Made by a program: the position numbers and the translations under genes
Assembly: GCA_052170475.1 (NCBI GenBank)
Contig: JBQNAL010000004.1
Span: forward strand, 1-64,000
Direction: 5' to 3'
Origin: CAJPQU01 sp052170475
Lineage (GTDB): Bacteria; Bacillota; Negativicutes; Selenomonadales; Selenomonadaceae
DNA length: 64,000 nt
Part shown: positions 31,789 to 41,018 of the stretch, one piece after another
How positions within the stretch are numbered: position 1 is the first letter of the stretch
Layout: every line of letters starts with the position of its first letter
Notes under the pieces: generated by a model
Databases searched by the model: none
The model's input: the letters and a program-made list of their open reading frames with translations, nothing else
Told to the model about the DNA's origin: nothing

Positions 31789-33255
31789 CTACGCCCAATA
31801 GGGGACGTAGCGGCGGTTTCGGGCGGCGGTTTCCGCTTCGTCCGCCAATTTGACGAGGCCTGCCTCGCAGGCTTCGCCGATGAGCCGGGAGATGGTCGCG
31901 CTATTTTTCGCCGGAACGGAGAAGCGTTCCCGCAAAGAGGCGTTGGTCATATACTTCCGCTCGACGCGCCGCAAGGCGGCATGAAGGTAACAGGCTCGCA
32001 GACGATCCGATTTGCTCATTTGGGAAAAGTCCCGATGCGAAAAGAGGGTCAATCGCGTCGTATTGGCATACACTTCGATTTCCGGGGCAGGAAGCTGATA
32101 TGTCTCCGTTTCGTGCACAATCTTATCAAAGCCGCTCCCGCGCTCTTCGCATACGCCGATGCGCCGCAGGAAAGCGGCCAGCCGTTCATTGCGCGAGAGC
32201 GGCGGGGAATCCAAAAATCGGTCGGTTTCGATGAGCGGGGTGCCGGGGTTGGTGATCTCCACGCGGTCGGAAAAAATTTCTACCATGGGGCCTGCGCCCT
32301 GCTGAAAAAAGTTCTGATGGATGAGCGCGTTCGCGATGCTTTCCCGAACGGCGAGGGGCGGATACATGGGAATCGTCCGGCGAAGCGCCGCCCCCATGAC
32401 CTCATGCTGCGGCAAACGATCGTTGACGTAGGCGATCAGCGCTTCAAAGCCCGCCGCATAGCCGAGGGTAAAGACTTTTTCTATGGCGGCGGAAAGGCGC
32501 GTGTTGTCACCGTACTGGATGATGCGGACGGCCTTTCGTGCCAAGGATGGGAAGTTTTCGATGTTGTGGGCAAAGAGGATGGCGCCCATATTGGTGATGT
32601 TATACCTGCCGGTGAGATTTTTCGCAATCATGTGATCCGCGAGCAAAACGTCGATGATGCGGGTCTTATCTTCGGGCAGATCGCGGGACATCAGCGAAAA
32701 GTAAGCGGGATAATTGAGCAGCCGCAGGACGAAGTCCGCCGGAATATCCTCCAGCGCGATCATGCTCTCAAAAGATTTTTTGGCCAGTGCGGCCCATAGC
32801 TCCCGCTCTGTATCAGGAAAATCTTTCAGCTTCTTCTTGTGCGAATCGATGCGGATGTAATCGATGCCGCGAAACTTGACCGGAGCAGCGCCAGCCGCGT
32901 GTATCTCCAAAAGAACCACGGCGCAGCCCGCGATGTCCGCCTTATGAAAATAAAATTGCACCTGCGGCTCGAGCTGTGTGCTGATAAAGAGCGCCAACCC
33001 CTGATTCCCCTGCTTCACCTGATCCGGGTCAAACTTGGTGCCTTTTATGGTGTGCGTTTCATCGTCGATCCCCCAGATCATGAGTGCGCAGGATTGATGA
33101 TAGAGCGCCGCCGTATTCGAGAGGGCGCTGATGTATTCTCCAATTTCCAGCGGCGTCACGGCACGATTCATTTTGAATTCAATCCACGGACGCTCTTTCT
33201 CATGGCGGCAGCTCTCCTGAATGATGGAGACCACTTGCTCCGGCAAAAAGGGCAT
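31789..33255 (-). CDS. AlbA_2 DNA-binding / GHKL-type ATPase regulator
   Basis: 488 residues. The start at 33255 is set by AAAGGAGG; the longer frame to 33306 has no ribosome site. The N-terminal AlbA_2 (Schlafen-like) domain covers about 1-150 (WIEFKMN, ALSNTAAL, GAAPVKFRGIDYIRIDS). A central HATPase_c_4-like domain covers about 255-390 (RESIANALIHQNFF, DRVEITNPGTP, ERGSGFDKIVHE). A C-terminal winged-helix region follows (YMTNASLRERFSVPAKNSATISRLIGEA). These proteins are annotated as transcriptional regulators or RecG-like; some occur in defence loci. The target is unknown. Confidence 0.85.
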   Translation of the reverse strand: MPFLPEQVVSIIQESCRHEKERPWIEFKMNRAVTPLEIGEYISALSNTAALYHQSCALMIWGIDDETHTIKGTKFDPDQVKQGNQGLALFISTQLEPQVQFYFHKADIAGCAVVLLEIHAAGAAPVKFRGIDYIRIDSHKKKLKDFPDTERELWAALAKKSFESMIALEDIPADFVLRLLNYPAYFSLMSRDLPEDKTRIIDVLLADHMIAKNLTGRYNITNMGAILFAHNIENFPSLARKAVRIIQYGDNTRLSAAIEKVFTLGYAAGFEALIAYVNDRLPQHEVMGAALRRTIPMYPPLAVRESIANALIHQNFFQQGAGPMVEIFSDRVEITNPGTPLIETDRFLDSPPLSRNERLAAFLRRIGVCEERGSGFDKIVHETETYQLPAPEIEVYANTTRLTLFSHRDFSQMSKSDRLRACYLHAALRRVERKYMTNASLRERFSVPAKNSATISRLIGEACEAGLVKLADEAETAARNRRYVPYWA

Positions 33256-33480
33256 GACCGCACCTCCTTTCAGCAAGAGTATAGCACAGGATAAGCAAGA
33301 AGACAATCAAGAAAATAAATGCTGATATATCAACGTTTGTCGTAAATTTCAGGGTTTATAATCACAAAAAATCAACAATTCAATCAAGAAAAATCTATCC
33401 ATGGAGCAAGAAAACCGAAGCCCGTCCACGCCCCCGACGCGGCGCGCCTATTGCCGCCGCCCGCACCCACGGGCGGCATG

Positions 33481-33509
33481 GTGGCAAAATCCGGAAAACA
33501 TAGTATAAT
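33481..33509 (+). promoter_or_regulatory. Promoter of trkA
   Basis: GTGGCA (33481-33486), 17 bp, perfect TATAAT (33504-33509), 37 bp before the GTG start. The rest of the gap 33256-33546 is AT-rich with no gene seen. Confidence 0.6.
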
Positions 33510-33546
33510 GGGAGCTATCAAAAGAACGTGGGACGGAGGGGTTTTT

Positions 33547-34899
33547 GTGCGGGTCGTGATCGTAGGCGCGGGAAAATTGGGATACAGCATCGCCGAGCTA
33601 TTGTCCAACGAGGGATACGAGGTGGTGATGATCGATCAGGACGCCGTGCAGCTTGAAGCGGTGAAGAATACGCTTGACGTCCTGACCATCCGTGCCAACG
33701 GCGCCAGCCCCGCCACCATGGCCGACGTGGAGGTGCGGGGCGCCGATCTTCTCATCGCCGTGACGGCGGTGGACGAAGTGAACATGATCGCCTGCATCTT
33801 AGCGAAGAAGCACAAGGTGCATCACACCATCGCCCGCATCCGGGACGTGGATTTCGTAGCCGAAGTGGGGGAATACCTGAAAACGACCTTCGACATCGAC
33901 CTCATGCTGAACCCGGAACTCATCACGGCGCAGGAAATTTTCCGCATCCTCATGACGACGGCGGCGCTCAACGTGGAGGATTTCGCCAGCGGCAAGGTGC
34001 GCCTCTTCGAGACGAAGGTGCGCCGGGATTCGAAGATGGCGAACATCCCCCTCAAGGACATGGATATGCCGGCGGCGGTCTTGGCGGGGATGATCTTCCG
34101 AGATCACCAGATGATCATCCCCCACGGCGACGACATCCTAAAGCCCGGGGACAACGCCTACTTCATCGGCGATCCGGCGGAGATCGAAAAGTTCAGCGCC
34201 CGCTTCGTTAAGCGCGGGGCGCGCCGCCTATCGCGGCTCATGATCATCGGCGCGGGGCGCACGGGACGGGCGCTGGCGATGATGTTCGAGCCGACGGACG
34301 TCAAGGTGAAGGTCATCGAAATGGACAGCGAGCGCTGCCAAAAGATGGCGGACATGCTGCAAAACGGCATGGTGATCGCGGGGGACGGCACGGACATCGA
34401 CCTCCTCATGCAGGAGGGCATCCACGAGACGGACGTGGTCGTCTGCCTGACGGAGGACGACAAGCTGAATCTCATGTTGGCGCTCCTCGCCAAGCACCTC
34501 GGCGCGCGGGAGACCGTGGTGCGCGTGGGGCGCAGCGAGTACGTGGATCTCATGGAAAAGGTGGGCGTCGACATCGTACTCTCCGCCCGGCTGCTCTCCG
34601 CGAGCGAGGTTCTCGCTTTCGCCCGCCGCGGCGGCGTGGTGTCCGTCTCCCTCTTGGAGAGCGCCAAGGCGGAGGCGGTGGAGGTCATCGTGCAGGCGGG
34701 CGCTCCGGTGGTAGGCCACCCCTTAAAGGAAGTTCACCTGCCAAGAGAGTGCCTCGTCTGCGCCTATGTGCGAGACGAGGACGCCGCCATCCCCAACGGT
34801 GACTCGGTGCTTTTCCCCGGGGATCGCGCCATTCTCTTCATCAAGACCCAATTTTCCCAAAAGGTCATGCCGTATTTTACGGGCAGGGATCGAGCATGA
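33547..34899 (+). CDS. trkA: Trk potassium uptake regulator
   Basis: 450 residues. The start is GTG with GGAGG eight bases upstream. It has two RCK_N Rossmann domains, each opening with a nucleotide-binding motif (VVIVGAGKLGYSIAELL at the N-terminus and LMIIGAGRTGRALAMMF at about 233), and each is followed by an RCK_C domain. This duplicated form is TrkA proper. It binds NAD(H)/ATP and gates the TrkH channel from the cytoplasm. The stop overlaps the start of the first trkH (ATGA). Confidence 0.95.
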   Translation: MRVVIVGAGKLGYSIAELLSNEGYEVVMIDQDAVQLEAVKNTLDVLTIRANGASPATMADVEVRGADLLIAVTAVDEVNMIACILAKKHKVHHTIARIRDVDFVAEVGEYLKTTFDIDLMLNPELITAQEIFRILMTTAALNVEDFASGKVRLFETKVRRDSKMANIPLKDMDMPAAVLAGMIFRDHQMIIPHGDDILKPGDNAYFIGDPAEIEKFSARFVKRGARRLSRLMIIGAGRTGRALAMMFEPTDVKVKVIEMDSERCQKMADMLQNGMVIAGDGTDIDLLMQEGIHETDVVVCLTEDDKLNLMLALLAKHLGARETVVRVGRSEYVDLMEKVGVDIVLSARLLSASEVLAFARRGGVVSVSLLESAKAEAVEVIVQAGAPVVGHPLKEVHLPRECLVCAYVRDEDAAIPNGDSVLFPGDRAILFIKTQFSQKVMPYFTGRDRA

Positions 34900-36335
34900 G
34901 CCGCTCTCTGCTGCTGTTCCTCTTGGGGCAAGTGACGCTCCTCTCCGGGGCGGCCATGCTGGTACCGTTTTTTTATTCGCTGGGACGGATGACGGCGGAG
35001 GTACCGGCTTTTTTGGCGTCCCTGCTCCTCGTCATGACGGCGGGCGAGCTCCTCGCCCACTTCGGAAAGCACCATCCCCCCCGCATGGAGCTTTTGGACG
35101 CGGCAGCCCTCTTGGTCTTCGGCTGGCCGCTGGCGGCTCTTTCCGGCGCTGTTCCCTTCGTCCTCTCCGGCGCTTTGGGGCCGGTGGACGCCCTCTTTGA
35201 GAGCGTGTCCGCCCTCACCTCCACGGGCATCTCCGTTCTCCCGGTCGACGCCCCCTACGCCCTGCAGCTCTGGCGCAGCATCATCGCGTGGCTGGGGAGC
35301 CTCTCCTTCGTCGTCATGCTGGTGACGGTCATGCCCGCCGTCTGCGGCTCTTTCGGGCTTGTCCTGTCCTATGAGCACAGCCTGTCCTTTAGCCCCCTCT
35401 TGGTGCGGATGAGACGCTCCGCGTTTCAGGCGGTGCGCATCTATGTTGGGCTGACGGGCGTCTCCCTCGTCCTCTTTTATTTGGCGGGCTTAGGCCCCAT
35501 CGACGCCCTCTCCCTCGCCATGATGTCGCTTTCCACCGGCGGAGGTGCCGATCTCCCCGTGTTCATGCTCCTCGACAACCCTTGGCTGGAGCTGGCCGCC
35601 ATCCTCTCCATGCTCTTGGCCTGCGGCAATTTTCTCCTCTACCGGCAAGCGCTGCGGCGGCGGGATTTTCGCCTCATCTGGCAGGACACGGAGCTGCATC
35701 TCTTTTTCCTCTTGCTCCTCCTCTTCGGCCTCGTCGTCAGCGGCCATCTCTGGTACGCGGGGGTGTACGACCTCGCCGACAGCCTGCGCTATGGCTTTTT
35801 CGAGGTCGTTTCCTTTTCCAGTACCAGCGGCTTCATGGCGGCCCCCGTCGCAGCGTGGCCGGATTTCGACCGCTTTTTGCTGCTGCTCTTAGTCTTCGTC
35901 GGCGGCTGTATCGGCTCCTTGACGGGGGGGCTGAAGATCAAGCGCTTCGTCATCCTCTTTCGCATGACGCTGAGCGAAATGAAGCGCACCCTGCACCCCC
36001 ACATGGTCGAGCGGATCCGCGTGGGGAAAGAAACCGTGTCCATGCGCATCGTGGGCAATATCCTCTGCTACTTCTTCCTGCACTTCGCCGTTTTCTACGT
36101 GTTCACGGCGCTGCTCGCCCTCTCGGACATCACCCTGCCGGAGGCGGTCGGCCTCGGGGTCGGGATGCTCTCGAGCGTCGGCACGGCGTCCGGGCTGTAC
36201 GGCTTCGATACCTACGCGAACTTAGCGCCCGGCTTTAAGCTCCTCTGCTGCTTCTTCATGTTGGTGGGGCGCATGGAAATCTTCACCCTGCTCCTCTGGC
36301 TGGGCGGCCGGACGGCAGCGGATCATCGTTGGTGA
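34896..36335 (+). CDS. trkH: TrkH-type potassium channel subunit 1 (divergent)
   Basis: 479 residues with about ten membrane segments and four pore loops: TSTGISVL, STGGGADL, SSTSGFMA and SVGTASGL. The fourth departs from the usual VGPG form. Translationally coupled to trkA. The first 90 residues are less conserved than in the second TrkH. It may have different ion selectivity or may pair with subunit 2. Confidence 0.85.
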   Translation: MSRSLLLFLLGQVTLLSGAAMLVPFFYSLGRMTAEVPAFLASLLLVMTAGELLAHFGKHHPPRMELLDAAALLVFGWPLAALSGAVPFVLSGALGPVDALFESVSALTSTGISVLPVDAPYALQLWRSIIAWLGSLSFVVMLVTVMPAVCGSFGLVLSYEHSLSFSPLLVRMRRSAFQAVRIYVGLTGVSLVLFYLAGLGPIDALSLAMMSLSTGGGADLPVFMLLDNPWLELAAILSMLLACGNFLLYRQALRRRDFRLIWQDTELHLFFLLLLLFGLVVSGHLWYAGVYDLADSLRYGFFEVVSFSSTSGFMAAPVAAWPDFDRFLLLLLVFVGGCIGSLTGGLKIKRFVILFRMTLSEMKRTLHPHMVERIRVGKETVSMRIVGNILCYFFLHFAVFYVFTALLALSDITLPEAVGLGVGMLSSVGTASGLYGFDTYANLAPGFKLLCCFFMLVGRMEIFTLLLWLGGRTAADHRW

Positions 36336-36348
36336 GGGGGGACGTGCC

Positions 36349-37809
36349 ATGAATTTATGCATCATCGCGGACATCTTGGGGAACCTCGCCTACTCCGTCG
36401 CCGCCGTCCTCCTGCTCCCCCTCGGCTATGCGGTCATCGAGGGGGAAGCGACTGCCGCCATGGCCTTCTTCTTTTCCGCCATGGCGAGCCTCGTCGTCGG
36501 CGGCACCGTAAAGCAGCGCGGCGAACGGGCGAATGAGGAGGACATCGGCGTCCGAGAAGGCGTCGCCATCACCGGCGTGGGCTGGTTCATGGTCTCGCTC
36601 CTCTCCCTTTTGCCCTATCTCTTGGGCGGATTCCTCTCCCCCTTGGACAGCCTCGCCGAATCCGTCTCCGGCCTCTCCGGCACCGGCGCGACCTTCATCG
36701 CCGACCTTGACGTCCTGCCGCGGAGTCTCCTCCTCTGGCGCAGCCTGACGAACTGGATCGGCGGCATCGGGATCATCGTCATCTTCATGGCGCTCCTCCC
36801 GCAGTTTGGCCGCGGAGCGATGTTCCTCCTCAGAGCCGAGACGACCGGGCCCCTCATGGAGCGCCAGCGCCCCCGCATCCGGGACAACTCCATCGCCCTC
36901 TTTGGCGTCTACATCGGCTACACGCTCATCGCGATGGCGGGCTACCTCGCCCTCGGCATGAACGCCTACGACGCTTTGAACCACGCCTTCACCACCATCG
37001 CGACCGGGGGCTTTTCCACCTACAACGACAGCTTCCTCCACTTCGACAGCCCCGCCATCGAAGCGTGGGCCGTCCTCTGGATGCTCATTTCAAGCGGCAG
37101 CTTCGGCATGTATGTCGTGGCGCTCCACACCGGCTGGCGGGTCGTCCTGAAAAATACGGAATTTCGCGCCTTCCTCCTCCTCTTTGCCGTCGCCACCCTC
37201 CTCGTCACACTCGACCTCGTGACAGAAATGGGCTTTGCCCCCGGTGAGGCCTTTCGCCACGCCGTCTTTCAGACCGCCTCCTTAGGCTCCACCACCGGCT
37301 TTGTCTCCTATGACTTCGACACTTGGCCGTCCTTCTCGAAGGCCGTCCTCCTCCTCCTCATGTTCATGGGCGGCTGCGCCGGCTCCACCTCCGGCGGCTT
37401 TAAGATCCTGCGCTTCGTCGTCATGCTGCGCCTCATCAAGACCCTCGTCTGGCAAAGGCTCCACCCGAAACTCGTGGGCTACGTCACCATGAACGGCGTC
37501 CACCTGCCAAACCAGATCCTCTTCAACATCGCGCGCCACTTCTTCGTCTACGTCATGATGGACGTCCTCTTCGCCTTCTTCCTCATCTTTGACGGCATCC
37601 GCATGATCGACGCCGTGAGCGTCAGCATCTCCACCATGGGCAGCGTCGGCCCCGGCTTTGGCATCGCCGGTGCGACCAGCACCTACGCCATCCTCCCCCC
37701 CTTCTCCAAGGCCGTGGCCTGCGTCTCCATGTTCTTCGGCCGCTTGGAAATCTTCACCGTCTTGGCCATCTTGACCCCGGAATTTTGGCACAAGGGGAAA
37801 AGTTGGTAG
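36349..37809 (+). CDS. trkH: TrkH-type potassium channel subunit 2
   Basis: 486 residues with about ten membrane segments. Pore loops are SGTGATFI, ATGGFSTY, GSTTGFVS and GSVGPGFG, the usual TrkH pattern with the selectivity Gly in each. The ATG at 36349 follows GAGGGGGGAC. It lies 13 bp downstream of the first trkH in the same operon. Together with TrkA it should form a potassium uptake system in the inner membrane. Confidence 0.93.
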   Translation: MNLCIIADILGNLAYSVAAVLLLPLGYAVIEGEATAAMAFFFSAMASLVVGGTVKQRGERANEEDIGVREGVAITGVGWFMVSLLSLLPYLLGGFLSPLDSLAESVSGLSGTGATFIADLDVLPRSLLLWRSLTNWIGGIGIIVIFMALLPQFGRGAMFLLRAETTGPLMERQRPRIRDNSIALFGVYIGYTLIAMAGYLALGMNAYDALNHAFTTIATGGFSTYNDSFLHFDSPAIEAWAVLWMLISSGSFGMYVVALHTGWRVVLKNTEFRAFLLLFAVATLLVTLDLVTEMGFAPGEAFRHAVFQTASLGSTTGFVSYDFDTWPSFSKAVLLLLMFMGGCAGSTSGGFKILRFVVMLRLIKTLVWQRLHPKLVGYVTMNGVHLPNQILFNIARHFFVYVMMDVLFAFFLIFDGIRMIDAVSVSISTMGSVGPGFGIAGATSTYAILPPFSKAVACVSMFFGRLEIFTVLAILTPEFWHKGKSW

Positions 37810-37825
37810 GGGGTGAAACTGATCA

Positions 37826-37861
37826 AGGTTGCTGCGCCTCTTCCAACAAGCGCAGCAACCT
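37826..37861 (+). terminator. Hairpin after trkH2
   Basis: AGGTTGCTGCGC / GCGCAGCAACCT, a 12-bp stem with a 12-base loop and only a weak T run. It may act with the next hairpin. Confidence 0.5.
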
Positions 37862-37893
37862 CATACAATAGCACGACATGACTTGAGAATTTT

Positions 37894-37954
37894 GGCTCTA
37901 TCGTATATGTTGTCGTATGACAAAAATGTCAGCCGCAACATGTACGATAGAGCC
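37894..37954. repeat. Hairpin repeat element, copy A (likely bidirectional terminator)
   Basis: Outer stem GGCTCTATCGTA / TACGATAGAGCC surrounds a 35-bp core (37907-37941) that recurs at 46684-46718 with four mismatches. The core is itself an inverted repeat (ATGTTG...CAACAT, TGAC...GTCA). Lies between convergent genes. Confidence 0.75.
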
Positions 37955-38027
37955 ACTTTTTCCGGGACGCCGCACCTGAGCGCGACGCTTTTCTGCTGGC
38001 GTTTCCATGTGATCCCTACCAGCCTAT

Positions 38028-38795
38028 CTACTGCGCCAGTGCGCTTGCGGCGCCGAAGGCTACGGTGAACTGGGGGTGGTCGAGGACGTTCACGTCGTCC
38101 ATGAGTTCGTCCTCGATGGCTTCCACGAGGCCGCGGTTGTTGGCGGAGCCGCCGTCTAAGTAAATGCCGCCGGAAGCGGTCTTTTCCATCATGCCGGCGA
38201 TGCGGCGGGCGATGGATTCGTGGAGTCCCTTGACGATGGCTTCCCGGGACGTCCCCTTGGCGACGAGGGAGACGATCTCGCTCTCCGCGAAGACGACGCA
38301 GGTGCTGTTGATGACAGCGGCTTCCGGCGCTTGTTCCGATAGGGCGGCGAAGTCCTGAATGGAGGTGTCCAAAATGCGGGCCGCCATCTCGAAAAAGCGC
38401 CCCGTCCCCGCCGCGCACTTATCGTTCATGCGAAAATCGAGGAGCTTGCCGTTTTCTCCCACCTGAATGATCTTGATGTCCTGCCCCCCAATGTTGATGA
38501 TGGTGCGGGCGCGGCCGCCGCTCAAAAGGTGCATCCCCAGCGCGTTGGCGGAAACCTCGTCGATGATGCGGTTCGCGCCGGCGATCAGGCTCTTGCCGTA
38601 GCCGGTGGTCGCGATGCCGTCGATGTCGCCAAGGGACGCCCCTAAGGCGGCGAGGCCTTCCTCCATCACCGCCTTCGCCAGCCGCTCCTGCCCCGGCGTG
38701 GTGGGGACGGCCTTAAACCAAGCGAACGCGCCGTCCTTCACGAAGACCGTTTTAATGGCGGTACTGCCTAAGTCAATGCCCACAAAATAGCCCAT
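38028..38795 (-). CDS. ASKHA-type activator/reductase of a 2-hydroxyacyl-CoA dehydratase-like enzyme
   Basis: 255 residues, BadF/BadG/HgdC family. The ATP-binding phosphate loop is GIDLGSTAIKTV, the second nucleotide motif is INIGGQDIKII, and the adenosine motif is LDGGSANNRGL. The two cysteines that hold the inter-subunit [4Fe-4S] cluster are present in NDKCAAGTGRF and NSTCVVFAESE. It uses ATP to push a low-potential electron into its partner, encoded 35 bp upstream. Its length equals that of E. coli YjiL and DCCP reductases as I recall them. Last gene of a four-gene operon. Confidence 0.9.
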   Translation of the reverse strand: MGYFVGIDLGSTAIKTVFVKDGAFAWFKAVPTTPGQERLAKAVMEEGLAALGASLGDIDGIATTGYGKSLIAGANRIIDEVSANALGMHLLSGGRARTIINIGGQDIKIIQVGENGKLLDFRMNDKCAAGTGRFFEMAARILDTSIQDFAALSEQAPEAAVINSTCVVFAESEIVSLVAKGTSREAIVKGLHESIARRIAGMMEKTASGGIYLDGGSANNRGLVEAIEDELMDDVNVLDHPQFTVAFGAASALAQ

Positions 38796-38830
38796 AAAAA
38801 TCCCTTCCTTATGACAAAATCATGCTTCTT

Positions 38831-40075
38831 CTACTCTAACGTCTGTCGGAACGCCTCAAGGCGCGTCGCGATGTTTTGGCTGTCTTCCCGCCCGTAGTCC
38901 GTTTCGATCTTGATGAATTTGAGGCCGCTTTCCCGCAGCCGCCGCTCCACGGTGATGGCCTCGATGTCATAGGGATGGCAGCCCTTCAAGAGATGGTAGA
39001 CGACGCCGCGAATGGGAGCCGTCTCGGCGGCGAGGAAGATGTTATTGACGCGCCGATCGTTATCAATGAAGGTGGGACAGATGCAGCCCGTATGGTAGCG
39101 CTCGGCAAGCGATCGCAGGAGGCCGTCCCGCGACGTATCGCGGTACGCCACGCCCCCGGGGAAGATCCGCTCCGAGGTGCAGAGATCGTCAGCGATGGCC
39201 GCCATCCCCGCCTGCTCGATGATCTCCAACATTTTGAAATTGGGAAAGACGATGGGCGATCCCGCCATGAAGATCCCGGCGGGAACAGGAGCCGCCGGCC
39301 GGTCTTGGAGCGCCTGAAGGACGCGGCGGAGATGTTCCGTCCACACCGGCAGACGATCCAGCAGGAAGGTATTGGCCAGCAAAAGGACCCAGATCCCGGG
39401 CAGCACGCCCCTGCGGCGAAGGTCGAGGAGCGCGCCGAAAATCGCCCACACCTCCGTCAGCGTCTCCACGGCGGCGCGAAGGCTCGACGCGGTGAGCTTC
39501 TTGCCGGTCTTTTCCTCCAGCGCCGCAACGAGGGAAACCACTTCTTCTCGCCACGCGATCCGCGCCTTTTCCGTATCCCGATAATGGGGCAGCTCCATGT
39601 AGTGCAGGGTCGAAAGATCCTCCCCCATGATCTCGGGAATCTTGACGACCCAATCGCAGGTGGTCGGCAAAACCACGGTCTGAAAGGTGCGAAAGTCGTT
39701 TTCGTAGAGAAGCGTATGACCGACGAAGGATTTCAGCATGGGACACATGAGGACGGGCAGCGACGAGGCCGCCGCCTGCTGCGCGATCTGCGAGCCGGCG
39801 CAGAGCCGCACGGGATGAAGGCCGAGAGCAAGGAATATTTCCAGCGGCGCTTGGAGGCAAAACAGCCCCGCCAAGGGGGCGCCGACCCTTTCCGAGAGCG
39901 CCGCTGCGGAGAAGGGGGTTTCCAAAAGGCGCAGAAAATAGTCGTACACATCGAGAAAATCGGCGCGATCTCTCAGGCGAGCCGCTTCCTGCCCGTATTC
40001 GCCCGCCGCTTTCCCCTTCATGCGTTCATAGCGCCGCCGGGCGCGGTCGTCTCCGGCCAAATGCGTGTCAGTCAC
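38831..40075 (-). CDS. 2-hydroxyacyl-CoA dehydratase-like / double-cubane cluster protein
   Basis: 414 residues, HgdB/BcrC family. The start is taken as the GTG at 40075, because AAAGGAG lies nine bases before it; an ATG at 40084 directly abuts that site. Cysteines able to hold a cluster are in LCAGSQ, LMCPMLKSF, LPTTCDW, DDLCTSE, TGCICPTF and GCHPYDIE. True dehydratases need two such subunits, and only one is encoded here. This favours a homodimeric double-cubane protein (DCCP, YjiM-like) activated by the downstream ATPase. Its substrate is unknown. Overlaps the polyferredoxin gene by 8 bp. Confidence 0.75.
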   Translation of the reverse strand: MTDTHLAGDDRARRRYERMKGKAAGEYGQEAARLRDRADFLDVYDYFLRLLETPFSAAALSERVGAPLAGLFCLQAPLEIFLALGLHPVRLCAGSQIAQQAAASSLPVLMCPMLKSFVGHTLLYENDFRTFQTVVLPTTCDWVVKIPEIMGEDLSTLHYMELPHYRDTEKARIAWREEVVSLVAALEEKTGKKLTASSLRAAVETLTEVWAIFGALLDLRRRGVLPGIWVLLLANTFLLDRLPVWTEHLRRVLQALQDRPAAPVPAGIFMAGSPIVFPNFKMLEIIEQAGMAAIADDLCTSERIFPGGVAYRDTSRDGLLRSLAERYHTGCICPTFIDNDRRVNNIFLAAETAPIRGVVYHLLKGCHPYDIEAITVERRLRESGLKFIKIETDYGREDSQNIATRLEAFRQTLE

Positions 40076-41018
40076 GGGAGCCATCTCCTTTGAATTTTTG
40101 CAAAAATGTTTCCCGCGACGAAGCCACCAGCGTCTTTTCCCCGCCCGCAAGCCGCAGCGCCCCCTCGGCGGGACAAGCCTGCACGCACTCCGTGCAGAGA
40201 ATGCAGTCCGTTTCCATCACCGCGCCGTCCTCGCGAGCCTCGTGTACCGAAGAAATCGCCATCGGACAGACCCGCCGACAGTTCCCGCAACCGCTGCACC
40301 GTCCGGCGCGCTTGAGGAAGCGAAAGGGGCTGAACCGGCCGAAAAGCTGAATCAGCGGCAGCATGGGACAGACGAGGCAGAAGAACCGATCCTTAAAGAA
40401 AGCACCGACCACGGTGATCCCGGCGAAGGTGAGATTGAGGACGGAGAGCACCAGCGTCGTCACGTTCGTGTAATCAAGCCCCAAGCGCCGCTCATCCCCC
40501 GCGAAGAGCGGCATGAGCGGATGGGCGGGGCAGATCTTGCAGAAGAGGATGAAACAATCTTCCGGCAGGAGTTCCCAGAGGAGCAGGAAGGGCAGGAGGA
40601 GGATGATCCCCAAAAAGACATACTTGACGGGGCGAATGGCCGCCCGCATCCGCTCGGAGAGTTCCACTTCCCGCACCCCCAAGCGCCGCCGCAGGGCGCT
40701 CAAGAGATCCTGCACCGTCCCGAAGGGACAGATCCAGCCGCACCAGAGCTTGGAAAAGAGGAGGCACAAAAGCGCAAAGACGAGGAACCACATCAGATTG
40801 CGCAGTCCGTTGTAGGTGAAGAGCTGGTCGTAGGCCGCGAGACCGAAGATTCCCACCCGCTGAAAGAGCATCAAGAAGCAATACCCGCCGCAGCCATTGA
40901 CATAAGGGCAGCTAAAGCAAGGGAGGGCAAAGCCCAAATGGATCCCCACGCGCCCGCCGTACGTCAGGAGGAGGAAACTCGCGGCCTGCGTCAGCGCCCG
41001 CCAGCGAAACACCGTCAT
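40068..41018 (-). CDS. Membrane polyferredoxin, NapH/RnfB-like 4Fe-4S protein
   Basis: 316 residues. Several membrane helices carry cysteine motifs of NapH-type proteins (CFSCPYVNGCGGYC, LWCGWICPFG, CKICP, FCLVCP). A cytoplasmic ferredoxin domain with two 4Fe-4S motifs follows (CSGCGNCRRVCP and CILCTECVQACP, about 250-290). It moves electrons across or along the membrane. Both neighbours overlap it (4 bp upstream, 8 bp downstream), so it is tightly coupled to the double-cubane protein and may feed the reductase. Confidence 0.88.
   Translation of the reverse strand: MTVFRWRALTQAASFLLLTYGGRVGIHLGFALPCFSCPYVNGCGGYCFLMLFQRVGIFGLAAYDQLFTYNGLRNLMWFLVFALLCLLFSKLWCGWICPFGTVQDLLSALRRRLGVREVELSERMRAAIRPVKYVFLGIILLLPFLLLWELLPEDCFILFCKICPAHPLMPLFAGDERRLGLDYTNVTTLVLSVLNLTFAGITVVGAFFKDRFFCLVCPMLPLIQLFGRFSPFRFLKRAGRCSGCGNCRRVCPMAISSVHEAREDGAVMETDCILCTECVQACPAEGALRLAGGEKTLVASSRETFLQKFKGDGSRD

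Noticed and set aside
38876..40093. 405-codon plus-strand frame
   Set aside because: Antisense to the double-cubane-like protein, whose Cys motifs and ribosome site are convincing.
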